Both the position numbers and the translations under genes were made by a program. From a virus: a stretch of 53,546 nucleotides of DNA. Under the pieces are notes generated by a model, which saw only the letters and a list, made by a program, of their open reading frames with translations, did not search any database and was not told the DNA's origin. This document shows positions 47,417 through 53,546 of this stretch, piece after piece. The stretch spans positions 1-53,546 of the IMG/VR virus record IMGVR_UViG_3300045999_001420. One strand, written 5' to 3'. Positions within the stretch are counted from its first letter, which is position 1. Each line of letters begins with the position of its first letter.

Positions 47417-47431
47417 TGTCGTTCTCCTTGA

Positions 47432-47779
47432 TCACAGTCCTTCCCCTTCTTCACAGTCAATCGTCAGCTTCACACAGGCGATGCGGTGGCTTAGTCCGTT
47501 TTTGTCAAAATAGCCTGCCTTGTCTTGTGTGTCGTGGATGCCGCAACAATGTTCAAATACATTCACCCACACCTCACGCTGGATGCGCGGCTTCACTTCA
47601 ACGAGGTCGTTTATGGAATTGCTCATGCTCCATTGACCTTCTTTTAACCACGAGGTTACAATCCATGAGCCGTTTCTTTTAATCGCCCCGTGAACAGGAG
47701 TTTGACCACCTGCGTCCAGCGCATAGATACGGACTTCGCAGCCGTCTTCCGTCCGGTATTGCTTACCAAGTTCAATCAT
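47432..47779 (-). CDS. hypothetical protein, 115 aa
   Basis: GGAGGATAACA precedes the ATG at 47779; the frame extends upstream but without a site. Beta-rich N-terminus (MIELGKQYRTEDGCEVRIYA, HGAIKRNGSWIVTSWLKEG), then a mixed region with HCCGIHDTQDKAGY. Proteins with this opening are frequent in proteobacterial phages and prophages, without a known role. Confidence 0.65.
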   Translation of the reverse strand: MIELGKQYRTEDGCEVRIYALDAGGQTPVHGAIKRNGSWIVTSWLKEGQWSMSNSINDLVEVKPRIQREVWVNVFEHCCGIHDTQDKAGYFDKNGLSHRIACVKLTIDCEEGEGL

Positions 47780-47781
47780 TG

Positions 47782-48240
47782 TTATCCTCCAACCTTTCTC
47801 AGTTCGCCATCGTTGTCCCAATAAAACGTATGCACTGGCTCTGCGCAGACAGGGCTATACCTACAGGCAACCTGCGCTGCTTGCGTAGCAGGGGCACCAC
47901 AGGCCAAGGCACCGTAAGCGAAGTCACGGCCACCTCCGAACGCGCACATGGTCATGCCGTGGTCTACTGCATAGGGCGCTGCTTCATACCGCCGCACCCC
48001 CTGCCTATCGATAACGATCAGTTCAGCATCGCGCATCGCCCGAACCATAGGTGGGAAATCTTCTACTTTAGCCCCGGCCAAGTACCACTCGGCCATAGCG
48101 ACAACGTGTGCTGTCTCACCCGCCCCGGTTATAAGCTCGTCGGTCCTTGTCCAGAACTTACGAACCCTAAGCATGGTGGTATCACTGGGTGCGCCGCTGT
48201 CCACTGCGCACGTACTGCCGTCGAATACGATGACAGTCAT
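47782..48240 (-). CDS. HslV/proteasome beta-like Ntn hydrolase
   Basis: 152 residues from the ATG at 48240 (GGAG eight bases upstream). After Met removal the N-terminus would be Thr (MTVIVFDGSTCAVDSG), the nucleophile position of HslV and 20S beta subunits. Asp14 and Lys28 (RVRKFW) fall where the family has Asp17 and Lys33. The segment MTMCAFGGGRDFAYGALACG with ATQAAQVACRYSPVCAEPV matches the Gly-rich loop and following helix of phage and bacterial HslV-like proteins. No HslU-type ATPase is in the window. Substrate and oligomer state unknown. Confidence 0.7.
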   Translation of the reverse strand: MTVIVFDGSTCAVDSGAPSDTTMLRVRKFWTRTDELITGAGETAHVVAMAEWYLAGAKVEDFPPMVRAMRDAELIVIDRQGVRRYEAAPYAVDHGMTMCAFGGGRDFAYGALACGAPATQAAQVACRYSPVCAEPVHTFYWDNDGELRKVGG

Positions 48241-48320
48241 TGATCCATCTCCGAGAACATCAGGTAGACGATGAAGCCCATGAAGCCGATACATCCAGCG
48301 ATGAGGATCACATATTCCAT
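48237..48320 (-). CDS. 27-residue single-span membrane microprotein
   Basis: AAAGGAG precedes two possible ATGs (48326 and 48320; the second has the better nine-base spacing). The peptide begins MEYVILIAGCIGFMGF, spans the membrane once, and ends in an acidic tail (SEMDQ). Its stop overlaps the start of the HslV-like gene by 4 nt, so the two are translationally coupled. Comparable in length, start and tail to the microprotein at 1806-1889. Confidence 0.6.
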   Translation of the reverse strand: MEYVILIAGCIGFMGFIVYLMFSEMDQ

Positions 48321-48322
48321 AG

Positions 48323-48733
48323 TCATATACTCCTTTGGTTAGCCTTAACTGTCAAGGCATTGATACGGATGAGGCGTTCAACCTCGATGACGTTGTAGTG
48401 GTGTTGGTTCTTGATCTCCTCGAACTTGCTGACCGAATGGACGATGGTCGTATGGTCCTTACCAAGGAAGCGACCGATCATTGGGTATGAGATATCAATC
48501 CTATTACGATACACTACCCAGCAGAAGTGGTGGCGCGGTATAGCGACACACCGCGTACGGTTCTTGGATTTTATCTCCTCCTGCGTCACGCCATAGTGAG
48601 AACATATCACTGATAGGCAGCGTTTAAGGGTGAAGATGGCGCGGTTTCTCTGCGCCACCTCTAGTACCTCTTCAAACACTTCTGGATAGTGGTACATTAG
48701 GTAATCGGCCCTGATATATTTATGGTTGTACAT
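48323..48733 (-). CDS. stand-alone DnaA domain IV-like protein
   Basis: 136 residues from the ATG at 48733 (GGAG nine bases upstream). The central part matches the DNA-binding domain IV of DnaA: VICSHYGVTQEEIKSKNRTR, RHHFCWVVYRNRIDISYPMIGRFLG and the signature KDHTTIVHSVSKFEEI. The AAA+ and oligomerisation domains of DnaA are absent; about 40 residues at the N-terminus are different (helical and aromatic). It probably binds DnaA-box-like DNA to start phage replication or block host initiation. Confidence 0.85.
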   Translation of the reverse strand: MYNHKYIRADYLMYHYPEVFEEVLEVAQRNRAIFTLKRCLSVICSHYGVTQEEIKSKNRTRCVAIPRHHFCWVVYRNRIDISYPMIGRFLGKDHTTIVHSVSKFEEIKNQHHYNVIEVERLIRINALTVKANQRSI

Positions 48734-49433
48734 TGTCGAACACTCCGAACCTTTTGCGTAGGGCATCACGGTGGTGGTCGATCACCGCATCGAATTGCCG
48801 TGCCATCTCCTTATAGCTGGCAGACGGACCACCAGCGCGTGTGGTAAGGATGTTGATCAGTGCGTCCGGGTATTCACCGTTGACCATCCATTGTGCAAGT
48901 TCATCAGAGTTGAAGTAACTCGTATAGTCAACGACACCGCGCACCCCCAGCTTGAACCGTGAGAGGGCACCAAGCTTATAATTACGCAGTACAGTAAGCC
49001 ACACCCTGCGGGCGTCCTTGTCGATGAGCGTATGCTTATCGGGTCTGGGGTTGATGCAGATGCCGCTTACCATGGCGAACTTGATGCCGCCGTAGTACTC
49101 AGGAAGGAGTTTGTTCTTGCTATAGTGGTTTGCCCTGCCGATCCGATAGCGTCCGGGTCCGACACGAAACAGAGAAAGTTCCAAGAACCTGTTCATCTTG
49201 TAGACCATGCTAGTAGCGATGGTGCTGTACAGCGTCTCGCTATCCATAACAAACGTGATGGTGTCGTCCGGTGCGATAGTGGCGAAGTGTTTGCCGTTCG
49301 CCACGAGGTGGAAGTCGTTATCCTTCTTGAACATCCGAATGTTCTTGCCGCTTATGGGCTTGCCTAGACTTGGGGTGCGGCATGAAGAGAACACATCAGC
49401 ACAGTACTCGTAGTTGTAGAGGGTGTAACCCAT
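48720..49433 (-). CDS. hypothetical protein, 237 aa
   Basis: Full-length soluble protein with no motif I recognise. Aromatic and basic segments alternate: RTPSLGKPISGKNIRMFKKD, RVGPGRYRIGRANHYSKNK, FAMVSGICINPRPDKHTLI, DEEL-type acidic stretches and a C-terminal helix (KEMARQFDAVIDHHRDALRKRF). The last 14 bp overlap the DnaA domain IV-like gene. An infection-specific host-interaction protein is possible, but no function is proposed. Confidence 0.6.
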   Translation of the reverse strand: MGYTLYNYEYCADVFSSCRTPSLGKPISGKNIRMFKKDNDFHLVANGKHFATIAPDDTITFVMDSETLYSTIATSMVYKMNRFLELSLFRVGPGRYRIGRANHYSKNKLLPEYYGGIKFAMVSGICINPRPDKHTLIDKDARRVWLTVLRNYKLGALSRFKLGVRGVVDYTSYFNSDELAQWMVNGEYPDALINILTTRAGGPSASYKEMARQFDAVIDHHRDALRKRFGVFDNVQP

Positions 49434-49445
49434 GGTATGTTTCCT

Positions 49446-50066
49446 TTAGCGGTTAAGGATTTTGTGGATGGCAATATCACGCGCCAGTCGCTTGAGATCA
49501 GGGTTGATTTCCATCTCCACGCTGGATAGGCGGTGCTGCGGTACTTCAATCTTCCTGCGTATCTCCGAGGGAAGAAGGTCCACCAGTGGAGGAAACGTCT
49601 TGATAGCAGGAGGAAGCGAAGCGTACTTCTTAAAGACACTGCGCACTGCCTTTATTGCTCCGTCCCGTGCAGTATACAGTTCGTCAATACGCTGCCGCCA
49701 ACTAAGGATAGCGTCCACGATATCTTCAGTCACGGGCGTACGGTTGATGCCGACCCTATCCCCTTGAGTACACACAATATACTCTCCCGATGGATGGGTG
49801 TAGGCTGCTAACTGAACACCGGATAGTTTGAACGATGTATTAAGCTGCCTGTCGCCAGCACAGGAGATATCAATGCGATCCAACCTGCGAAAGAACATAG
49901 ACGGCAGACTATTCATGGCCGGAAGATGAGGGCCGTACATAATTTCATAGAGCCTGTCGCCAACGTCAGGCTTTTCCTTTTCGGCATCCTCGATGAACTT
50001 GCGATAGACAATCATGATGTTGTCAGTCACTTGCGCACTGAGCTTGTCGGATATTCGTACTGTCAT
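49446..50066 (-). CDS. hypothetical protein, 206 aa
   Basis: AAAGGAGATACCT precedes the ATG at 50066; an extension to 50102 would lie across a hairpin and is rejected. The protein begins with a helix (MTVRISDKLSAQVTDNIMIVYRKFIEDA) and has a beta middle (SFKLSGVQLAAYTHPSGEYIVC). It closes with helical segments (DAILSWRQRIDELYTARDGAIKAVRSVFKKY; MEINPDLKRLARDIAIHKIL). Similar proteins are scattered among phages; function unknown. Confidence 0.6.
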   Translation of the reverse strand: MTVRISDKLSAQVTDNIMIVYRKFIEDAEKEKPDVGDRLYEIMYGPHLPAMNSLPSMFFRRLDRIDISCAGDRQLNTSFKLSGVQLAAYTHPSGEYIVCTQGDRVGINRTPVTEDIVDAILSWRQRIDELYTARDGAIKAVRSVFKKYASLPPAIKTFPPLVDLLPSEIRRKIEVPQHRLSSVEMEINPDLKRLARDIAIHKILNR

Positions 50067-50088
50067 AGGTATCTCCTTTGTAATGAAG

Positions 50089-50112
50089 GGGTGCGGCGTC
50101 ATTGCCGCACCC
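50089..50112 (-). promoter_or_regulatory. intergenic GC hairpin
   Basis: GGGTGCGGC-GTCATT-GCCGCACCC: 9-bp stem, 6-base loop, between the VWA metallopeptidase-like gene and 49446-50066. No U-tract on the leftward side. Same class as the other intergenic hairpins in this genome. Confidence 0.5.
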
Positions 50113-50119
50113 GGTTGAG

Positions 50120-51232
50120 TTACATCTTGACGACTTCACCCCATGGTGCCTTGTCGCTGTAGTTGCTGACCCACAGGACGGGGTAAGCGGGAGCGGAACC
50201 AAAGTCATCGCAGCACAGGTCGGTCAGAACCACGGTAGCGACAGGATTGATATCATTCTCTTCGAGGTGCTTGAAGATGGGCGAGAACGCAGTGCCGCCA
50301 GTGCCGGGAGACACAAGCTTGCCGATGTTATCGTCGGGCATGAACACCTCGGTCTTGCAGACCTCATGATGGAAGTACACTACGTGCAACTTCTCAGGCG
50401 CACCATCGCAGTGGATAGCACGAAGCTCTGCTGCAAACTCGTTAAGCACACGGTCATCGATAGACCCGGAGCAATCCAGAGCCACAACCATCTCGCCCAG
50501 CTTCTCACCAGTGCGGGAGGGGAGGTACATACCCTGCGTGAAGAACCTGCGATTGGGACGGGCGAAGGTACGCTCGTCGGTCTTGGCCTTCATAACGAAG
50601 CGGCGCAGCACGTCACGCCAATCGACCTTTGGCTGGAGCATATCACCAATAAGCCGCTGGAGGTTCTGCGATAACTTGCCAGCCATCTTCGCTGCCTGTG
50701 CAGCTTGGGCCACGAGGACCTTGGTCTCAGCCATGGCTTGCTCTTGCTCAGCAGCGTTGCCGTCTGCCTCTTGGATATCGTCACCAGTGCCGCCGATAGG
50801 ACCGTCACCGCCGCCGCCCTGATCAGGGAGTATCTTATAGATACCATCAGTGGTGCCGCCGCCAGCATCATAGATCGACTTGTTAAGCAGCCCACCATCG
50901 ATGAACTTGCCGATCTTCTCGTCGGTCAGAAGCTGGTTGATGACGTAGTCACCAGCCATATTCCACTTCTTGTGGTTCCTGCCCTGCAAGCGGTACATAT
51001 GCTCGAACATGGGATGGAAAACCTCGTGGGCCACGAGGAACTTAAGCTGCTCGTCGTCAAGGTCCTCGATGAACTTGGGATTGAACTTCACCCACTTGCC
51101 ATTGGTGCAAGCAGTGCGGACGTTGGGATCGAGGGACATGGGCATGTTAAGAGCAAGCGTCCCAATGAACGGCTGCTCAAGAACCAATGCAGTTCGCGCC
51201 TTGGCAAGTCTACGATTGAGGTCCATAGCCAT
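50120..51232 (-). CDS. VWA-domain protein with HExxH metallopeptidase-like N-terminus (DUF2201-like)
   Basis: 370 residues from the ATG at 51232 (AGAGGAT upstream). The N-terminal domain has H69-E-x-x-H73 (VAHEVFHPMFEH) and WNMAGDYVINQLL with D95, as in DUF2201 putative zinc peptidases. A flexible Gly/Asp/Gln-rich linker (about 135-185) leads to a VWA domain with MIDAS D253-x-S-x-S257 (ALDCSGSIDD) and GTGGTAFSP. In bacteria and other phages this pair of domains works with a MoxR-type AAA ATPase; none is seen in this window. Its substrate is unknown. Confidence 0.83.
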   Translation of the reverse strand: MAMDLNRRLAKARTALVLEQPFIGTLALNMPMSLDPNVRTACTNGKWVKFNPKFIEDLDDEQLKFLVAHEVFHPMFEHMYRLQGRNHKKWNMAGDYVINQLLTDEKIGKFIDGGLLNKSIYDAGGGTTDGIYKILPDQGGGGDGPIGGTGDDIQEADGNAAEQEQAMAETKVLVAQAAQAAKMAGKLSQNLQRLIGDMLQPKVDWRDVLRRFVMKAKTDERTFARPNRRFFTQGMYLPSRTGEKLGEMVVALDCSGSIDDRVLNEFAAELRAIHCDGAPEKLHVVYFHHEVCKTEVFMPDDNIGKLVSPGTGGTAFSPIFKHLEENDINPVATVVLTDLCCDDFGSAPAYPVLWVSNYSDKAPWGEVVKM

Positions 51233-51281
51233 AATATTAGTATCCTCTGTGTTGCAGTTGTCGGGACCGGGACTATCGCAC

Positions 51282-51299
51282 GGCAGCATTGTCGCTGCC
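51282..51299 (-). promoter_or_regulatory. small hairpin upstream of the VWA gene
   Basis: GGCAGC-ATTGTC-GCTGCC, 6-bp stem with a 6-base loop, in the 86-bp gap between leftward genes 51319-51579 and 50120-51232. Weak by itself; perhaps a processing or attenuation site. Confidence 0.3.
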
Positions 51300-51318
51300 A
51301 TGCGACACATCGTCGCGG

Positions 51319-51579
51319 TCAGTGCTCGTTATATTCAGCGACGACAACCGTCTGGTTGTCATAGCTATGTTGTATGCAGTCGATGACATCGTCCAATACT
51401 TCGTCAGCAGGATACTCGCCCTTGCTATGGTGCCCGATCATGTATGCCATAAGCGCCACTGCTTTGCCGAAAGCGATGATGACCTCGCCCTGCGTTGCTT
51501 CAGTCGGCGGTACAGCCATAAGCTGGGTGACCATCTGGTGTACGCGGTCCATGTTTACTGCTTCGTTATCGCTTGCCAT
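51319..51579 (-). CDS. hypothetical protein, 86 aa
   Basis: TGAGGTTACTCG precedes the ATG at 51579. An acidic, mainly helical protein (NMDRVHQMVTQLMAVPP; GEVIIAFGKAVALMAYMIGHH; DEVLDDVIDCIQHSY). No motif recognised. Its start overlaps the stop of the next upstream gene by 14 bp, and it lies between the small paralogue pair and the VWA gene. Confidence 0.6.
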   Translation of the reverse strand: MASDNEAVNMDRVHQMVTQLMAVPPTEATQGEVIIAFGKAVALMAYMIGHHSKGEYPADEVLDDVIDCIQHSYDNQTVVVAEYNEH

Positions 51580-51814
51580 CGAGTAACCTCATCATATGTT
51601 TATCGTAGTACCGTTTGAAGTGTCCGTAGCCACTACGTTGCTTGTCTTCACTCAGTAGTGCGTAACTATATACTACTTCCTTCTGCCCCCTTACCTTAAT
51701 GGTGATTTTGTACTCGTCTCCGAACATCAGCTTGAGGGTAGCAGCCAAGGCGAGAACCTTGTCTCGCCCCGGCCAGTGATTAGGTGCCAGCTTCACGCCT
51801 TCCCAATTATTCAT
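51566..51814 (-). CDS. hypothetical protein, 82 aa, paralogue of the next gene
   Basis: Contains HWPGRDKVLALAATLKLMFG near the start and a basic aromatic C-terminus (GYGHFKRYYDKHMMRLL). The neighbouring gene 51811-52044 has the same plan: KWPGTEQVQVILASLRLLG, then a beta middle, then RWQSFRLTIMRYH. The two probably arose by tandem duplication and have diverged. ATGA overlap with the neighbour. Function unknown. Confidence 0.6.
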   Translation of the reverse strand: MNNWEGVKLAPNHWPGRDKVLALAATLKLMFGDEYKITIKVRGQKEVVYSYALLSEDKQRSGYGHFKRYYDKHMMRLLDGKR

Positions 51815-52044
51815 CCCCTACCCCAGTGATAGCGCATTATTGTTAGCCTAAACGATTGCCAGCGTTTTTCCTGTTCCTGTGGGGAGAGCTTGCCGTAGTG
51901 CTCGAACACAACTACGTAACTCCCATCTTCCTTCACCGCTCTGCAAGCGCCGAACATAGGTATATCGACACCCAACAGGCGAAGGGATGCGAGGATCACT
52001 TGCACTTGCTCCGTCCCCGGCCACTTATGCGGCAGTTCAATCAC
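51811..52044 (-). CDS. hypothetical protein, 77 aa, paralogue of the previous gene
   Basis: Starts MIELPHKWPGTEQVQVILA and shares the WPG-x-x-x-V helix, central beta strands (GSYVVVFEHYG) and aromatic-basic end with 51566-51814. It is coupled to the DUF3150-like gene upstream by an ATGA overlap. Both products are small and may bind each other or a common partner. Function unknown. Confidence 0.6.
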   Translation of the reverse strand: MIELPHKWPGTEQVQVILASLRLLGVDIPMFGACRAVKEDGSYVVVFEHYGKLSPQEQEKRWQSFRLTIMRYHWGRG

Positions 52045-52901
52045 AGCCCACCCATAAACACCGCCATCTTGTCCATGATAGCCTTGGCCTCATCGATCTT
52101 CTGGCTACGGAACGTATCGTTACCGACGATAGCATCCTTGTTAATGTTAGCAAGCTTCTGCTCGACCTCGTTGCGCATGGTTTCGAGGTTGGGATCGTCG
52201 TTGAAGTTAAGGCGCGGCAGCAGTTCGCACAGGCTTTGGATATGCTCGATGCTGCTCTCGTGGAACCGGGACTTGGGATCGTCTACCTTAACCATCTTCT
52301 CCACAAGGTGCTCGACCCGGTCATAGAGCCGCTGCCATACGTCCTTCATTGCGGAGGCACTGGCGTCCTGCACCCGGCGCTCAACGTCCTGTTGAATACG
52401 GGACAGTTCATCGCTGCCGATGCTTACACGAAAGTCGTTAGACGGAACCGGGAACACGGCCATATCCATCTTGAACTTGGCAGCGATGTCGTTGTCGTTG
52501 GGATAGTCCTCCTCGCGGTAGAGTGAACCAAGGAACCGCTTGGCGTCTGCCTTGAGCAACGCATAGTTGCTGGTGAACAGGTTAACCAGCGTATCCCACT
52601 CGCTCTTCTCGCGGCGGAACTCAGTGATGAAGTTAAGGTAGTTGGCAGACGGCAGCATCTGCGTACCCTCGATGCCCCACGGCAACGTGTTCTCATAGTA
52701 CTTGTTGCGGATATAACCTGCCTTCTGGTGGACGTTGGACAGGTAGTCGTTCATGGGCAGGAGGGATTTGTTGTAGCGACCAACGGAAGCGTTGACACCA
52801 TGGCTGTGGGCAACCTCTTGGGTTGCCTTCTTGTCGTACTTTCGCGCGGTCCACTGGGAGATGTTAAGCTGCACGAGGAGAGCGCGGTCAGAAAGGTTCA
52901 T
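52041..52901 (-). CDS. DUF3150-like protein
   Basis: 286 residues. Pattern matches the DUF3150 group of phage and plasmid proteins: MNLSDRALLVQLNISQWTARKYDKKAT, GRYNKSLLP near the start, a central FITEFRREKSEWDTLVNLF, and long C-terminal helices (SRIQQDVERRVQDASASAMKDVWQRLYDRVEHLVEKM). Family members are frequently encoded next to a MoxR ATPase and a VWA protein; here the VWA partner lies about 0.8 kb downstream and MoxR is absent. Biochemical role unknown. Confidence 0.75.
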   Translation of the reverse strand: MNLSDRALLVQLNISQWTARKYDKKATQEVAHSHGVNASVGRYNKSLLPMNDYLSNVHQKAGYIRNKYYENTLPWGIEGTQMLPSANYLNFITEFRREKSEWDTLVNLFTSNYALLKADAKRFLGSLYREEDYPNDNDIAAKFKMDMAVFPVPSNDFRVSIGSDELSRIQQDVERRVQDASASAMKDVWQRLYDRVEHLVEKMVKVDDPKSRFHESSIEHIQSLCELLPRLNFNDDPNLETMRNEVEQKLANINKDAIVGNDTFRSQKIDEAKAIMDKMAVFMGGL

Positions 52902-52941
52902 GGTAACATATCCTTTGTAGTTGATTGGTTGGTTGGGTAGT

Positions 52942-52965
52942 ACGCTGGGGCTTATGCCCCAGCGT
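52942..52965 (-). promoter_or_regulatory. hairpin with the stop codon in its loop
   Basis: ACGCTGGGGC-TTAT-GCCCCAGCGT: perfect 10-bp stem with a 4-base loop. On the leftward transcript the loop reads AUAA and contains the UAA stop of the gene 52952-53533. No U-tract follows. Possible mRNA stabiliser or a device to slow ribosomes at termination. Confidence 0.55.
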
Positions 52966-53533
52966 TGTCTGCCTTGATGCGGGCGATAGCCTCTTCGCTG
53001 AGCACAGCCAGCGCACGCTGCTCGACCGTTGCAGGGATGATATTAGAACGAAGCTGTTCAGCAGCAGGCCACACTGCCACGACATCGTTAAAGGTACGGG
53101 ACCCATCGATGAGGCGGATATAGTCCTCCTGCTTGGTACGGACAGCCTTAGCATGGGCCTGACGGGCCAGAACATAGGCGTTGAGGGCGTCCCTAGCTTC
53201 CTTTGACCAGACATATCCACGGTCGCCGCACCCTGTATGGCGAGGGACAAGCGGCGCTTCCGCCGCTTCGTTGAACATGAACGAACTCTCGTGGTCGTAG
53301 CGACCACCGTATTGGATGCAGGTGTCACGCTTGGCGGCACCGTACTTCTCCAGCACCTTCATATCCTTGGGTGGATAGACGGCAACCACAGCGGCGGTCA
53401 CGAAGGGCTTGGCGACAGCGTATGCAGCATCGAGCGTAGCCTTTTCCTTGGGGCATTTGACGTTCGCTGATGCGAAAATCTTGAGCCTCTTGCGGAGTTC
53501 GGCGTTGAGAGCCTTATCTTTGAGCTTAGCCAT
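52952..53533 (-). CDS. hypothetical protein, 193 aa, possibly Nmad5-like
   Basis: GAGAGGATATACT precedes the ATG at 53533 and touches the window edge. Helical basic N-terminus (ALNAELRKRLKIFASANVK), an AVAKPFVTAAVVAVYPPKDM segment, a Cys/Gly-rich middle (RDTCIQYGGRYDHESSF; RHTGCGDRGYVW), and a C-terminal SRTFNDVVAVWPAAEQL. The size and the TxxxxxxxWPEAE-like end recall phage proteins grouped as Nmad5 (nucleotide modification-associated), but this is a weak impression from memory. First gene at the right edge, continuing the leftward unit. Confidence 0.5.
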   Translation of the reverse strand: MAKLKDKALNAELRKRLKIFASANVKCPKEKATLDAAYAVAKPFVTAAVVAVYPPKDMKVLEKYGAAKRDTCIQYGGRYDHESSFMFNEAAEAPLVPRHTGCGDRGYVWSKEARDALNAYVLARQAHAKAVRTKQEDYIRLIDGSRTFNDVVAVWPAAEQLRSNIIPATVEQRALAVLSEEAIARIKADNAGA

Positions 53534-53546
53534 AGTATATCCTCTC

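Noticed and set aside
1-53546. CRISPR arrays, tRNA genes, integrase and attachment sites, insertion sequences, reverse transcriptase (diversity-generating element)
   Set aside because: Looked for on both strands by eye and not found; tRNA genes cannot be fully excluded without a covariance search.

Overview
The window reads as the genome of a tailed, podovirus-like bacteriophage, about 53.5 kb and probably complete but circularly permuted. It is gene-dense, moderately GC-rich, uses Shine-Dalgarno starts and many 1-4 nt stop/start overlaps, and probably infects a Gram-negative proteobacterium; the host assignment is inference. I see no integrase, no excisionase, no single-subunit RNA polymerase and no tRNA gene, so it looks lytic and dependent on host RNA polymerase. 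The leftward genes at the left edge (56-1103) and right edge (35414-53533) appear to be one transcription unit cut by the linearisation point.

Layout. 1-1103: small leftward genes of unknown function. 1104-1680: a region with no clear gene, dense in palindromes and short repeats, which is the best candidate for the early control region and/or replication origin. 1770-2424: three small leftward genes ending at a strong terminator. 2425-2801: divergent intergenic region. 2802-35297: rightward late module. It holds a putative small terminase subunit, large terminase, terminator, portal, scaffold-like protein, major coat protein, head-decoration-like protein, a run of tiny basic proteins, two head-tail adaptors, several tail fibre or tip proteins, a lysis block (M15 endolysin, holin-like and other membrane proteins), a large tail protein, and four internal-virion (ejection) genes. 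These include a lytic transglycosylase and a giant protein of about 2,500 residues.

35414-53533: leftward early/replication module. Reading in the direction of transcription (right to left): a possible Nmad5-like protein, a DUF3150-like protein, two small tandem paralogues, a HExxH/VWA protein, a stand-alone DnaA domain IV-like protein, an HslV/proteasome-like Ntn hydrolase, a DUF5664 nucleotide pyrophosphohydrolase, HTH proteins, family A DNA polymerase with 3'-5' exonuclease, dCMP deaminase, a Cas4/AddB-like nuclease, VRR-NUC nuclease, SNF2-type helicase, a single-strand-binding-like protein, a primase-helicase, and finally a secreted lytic transglycosylase.

How it works together. The leftward genes would reshape host physiology and the nucleotide pool and replicate the genome. 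The rightward genes would build the capsid, package DNA, build the short tail and fibres, and lyse the cell. The most unusual points are a probable gene overprinted inside a disordered linker of the giant virion gene, the proteasome-like peptidase, the VWA metallopeptidase plus DUF3150 pair without its usual MoxR ATPase, the isolated DnaA domain IV, and the palindrome-rich control region.
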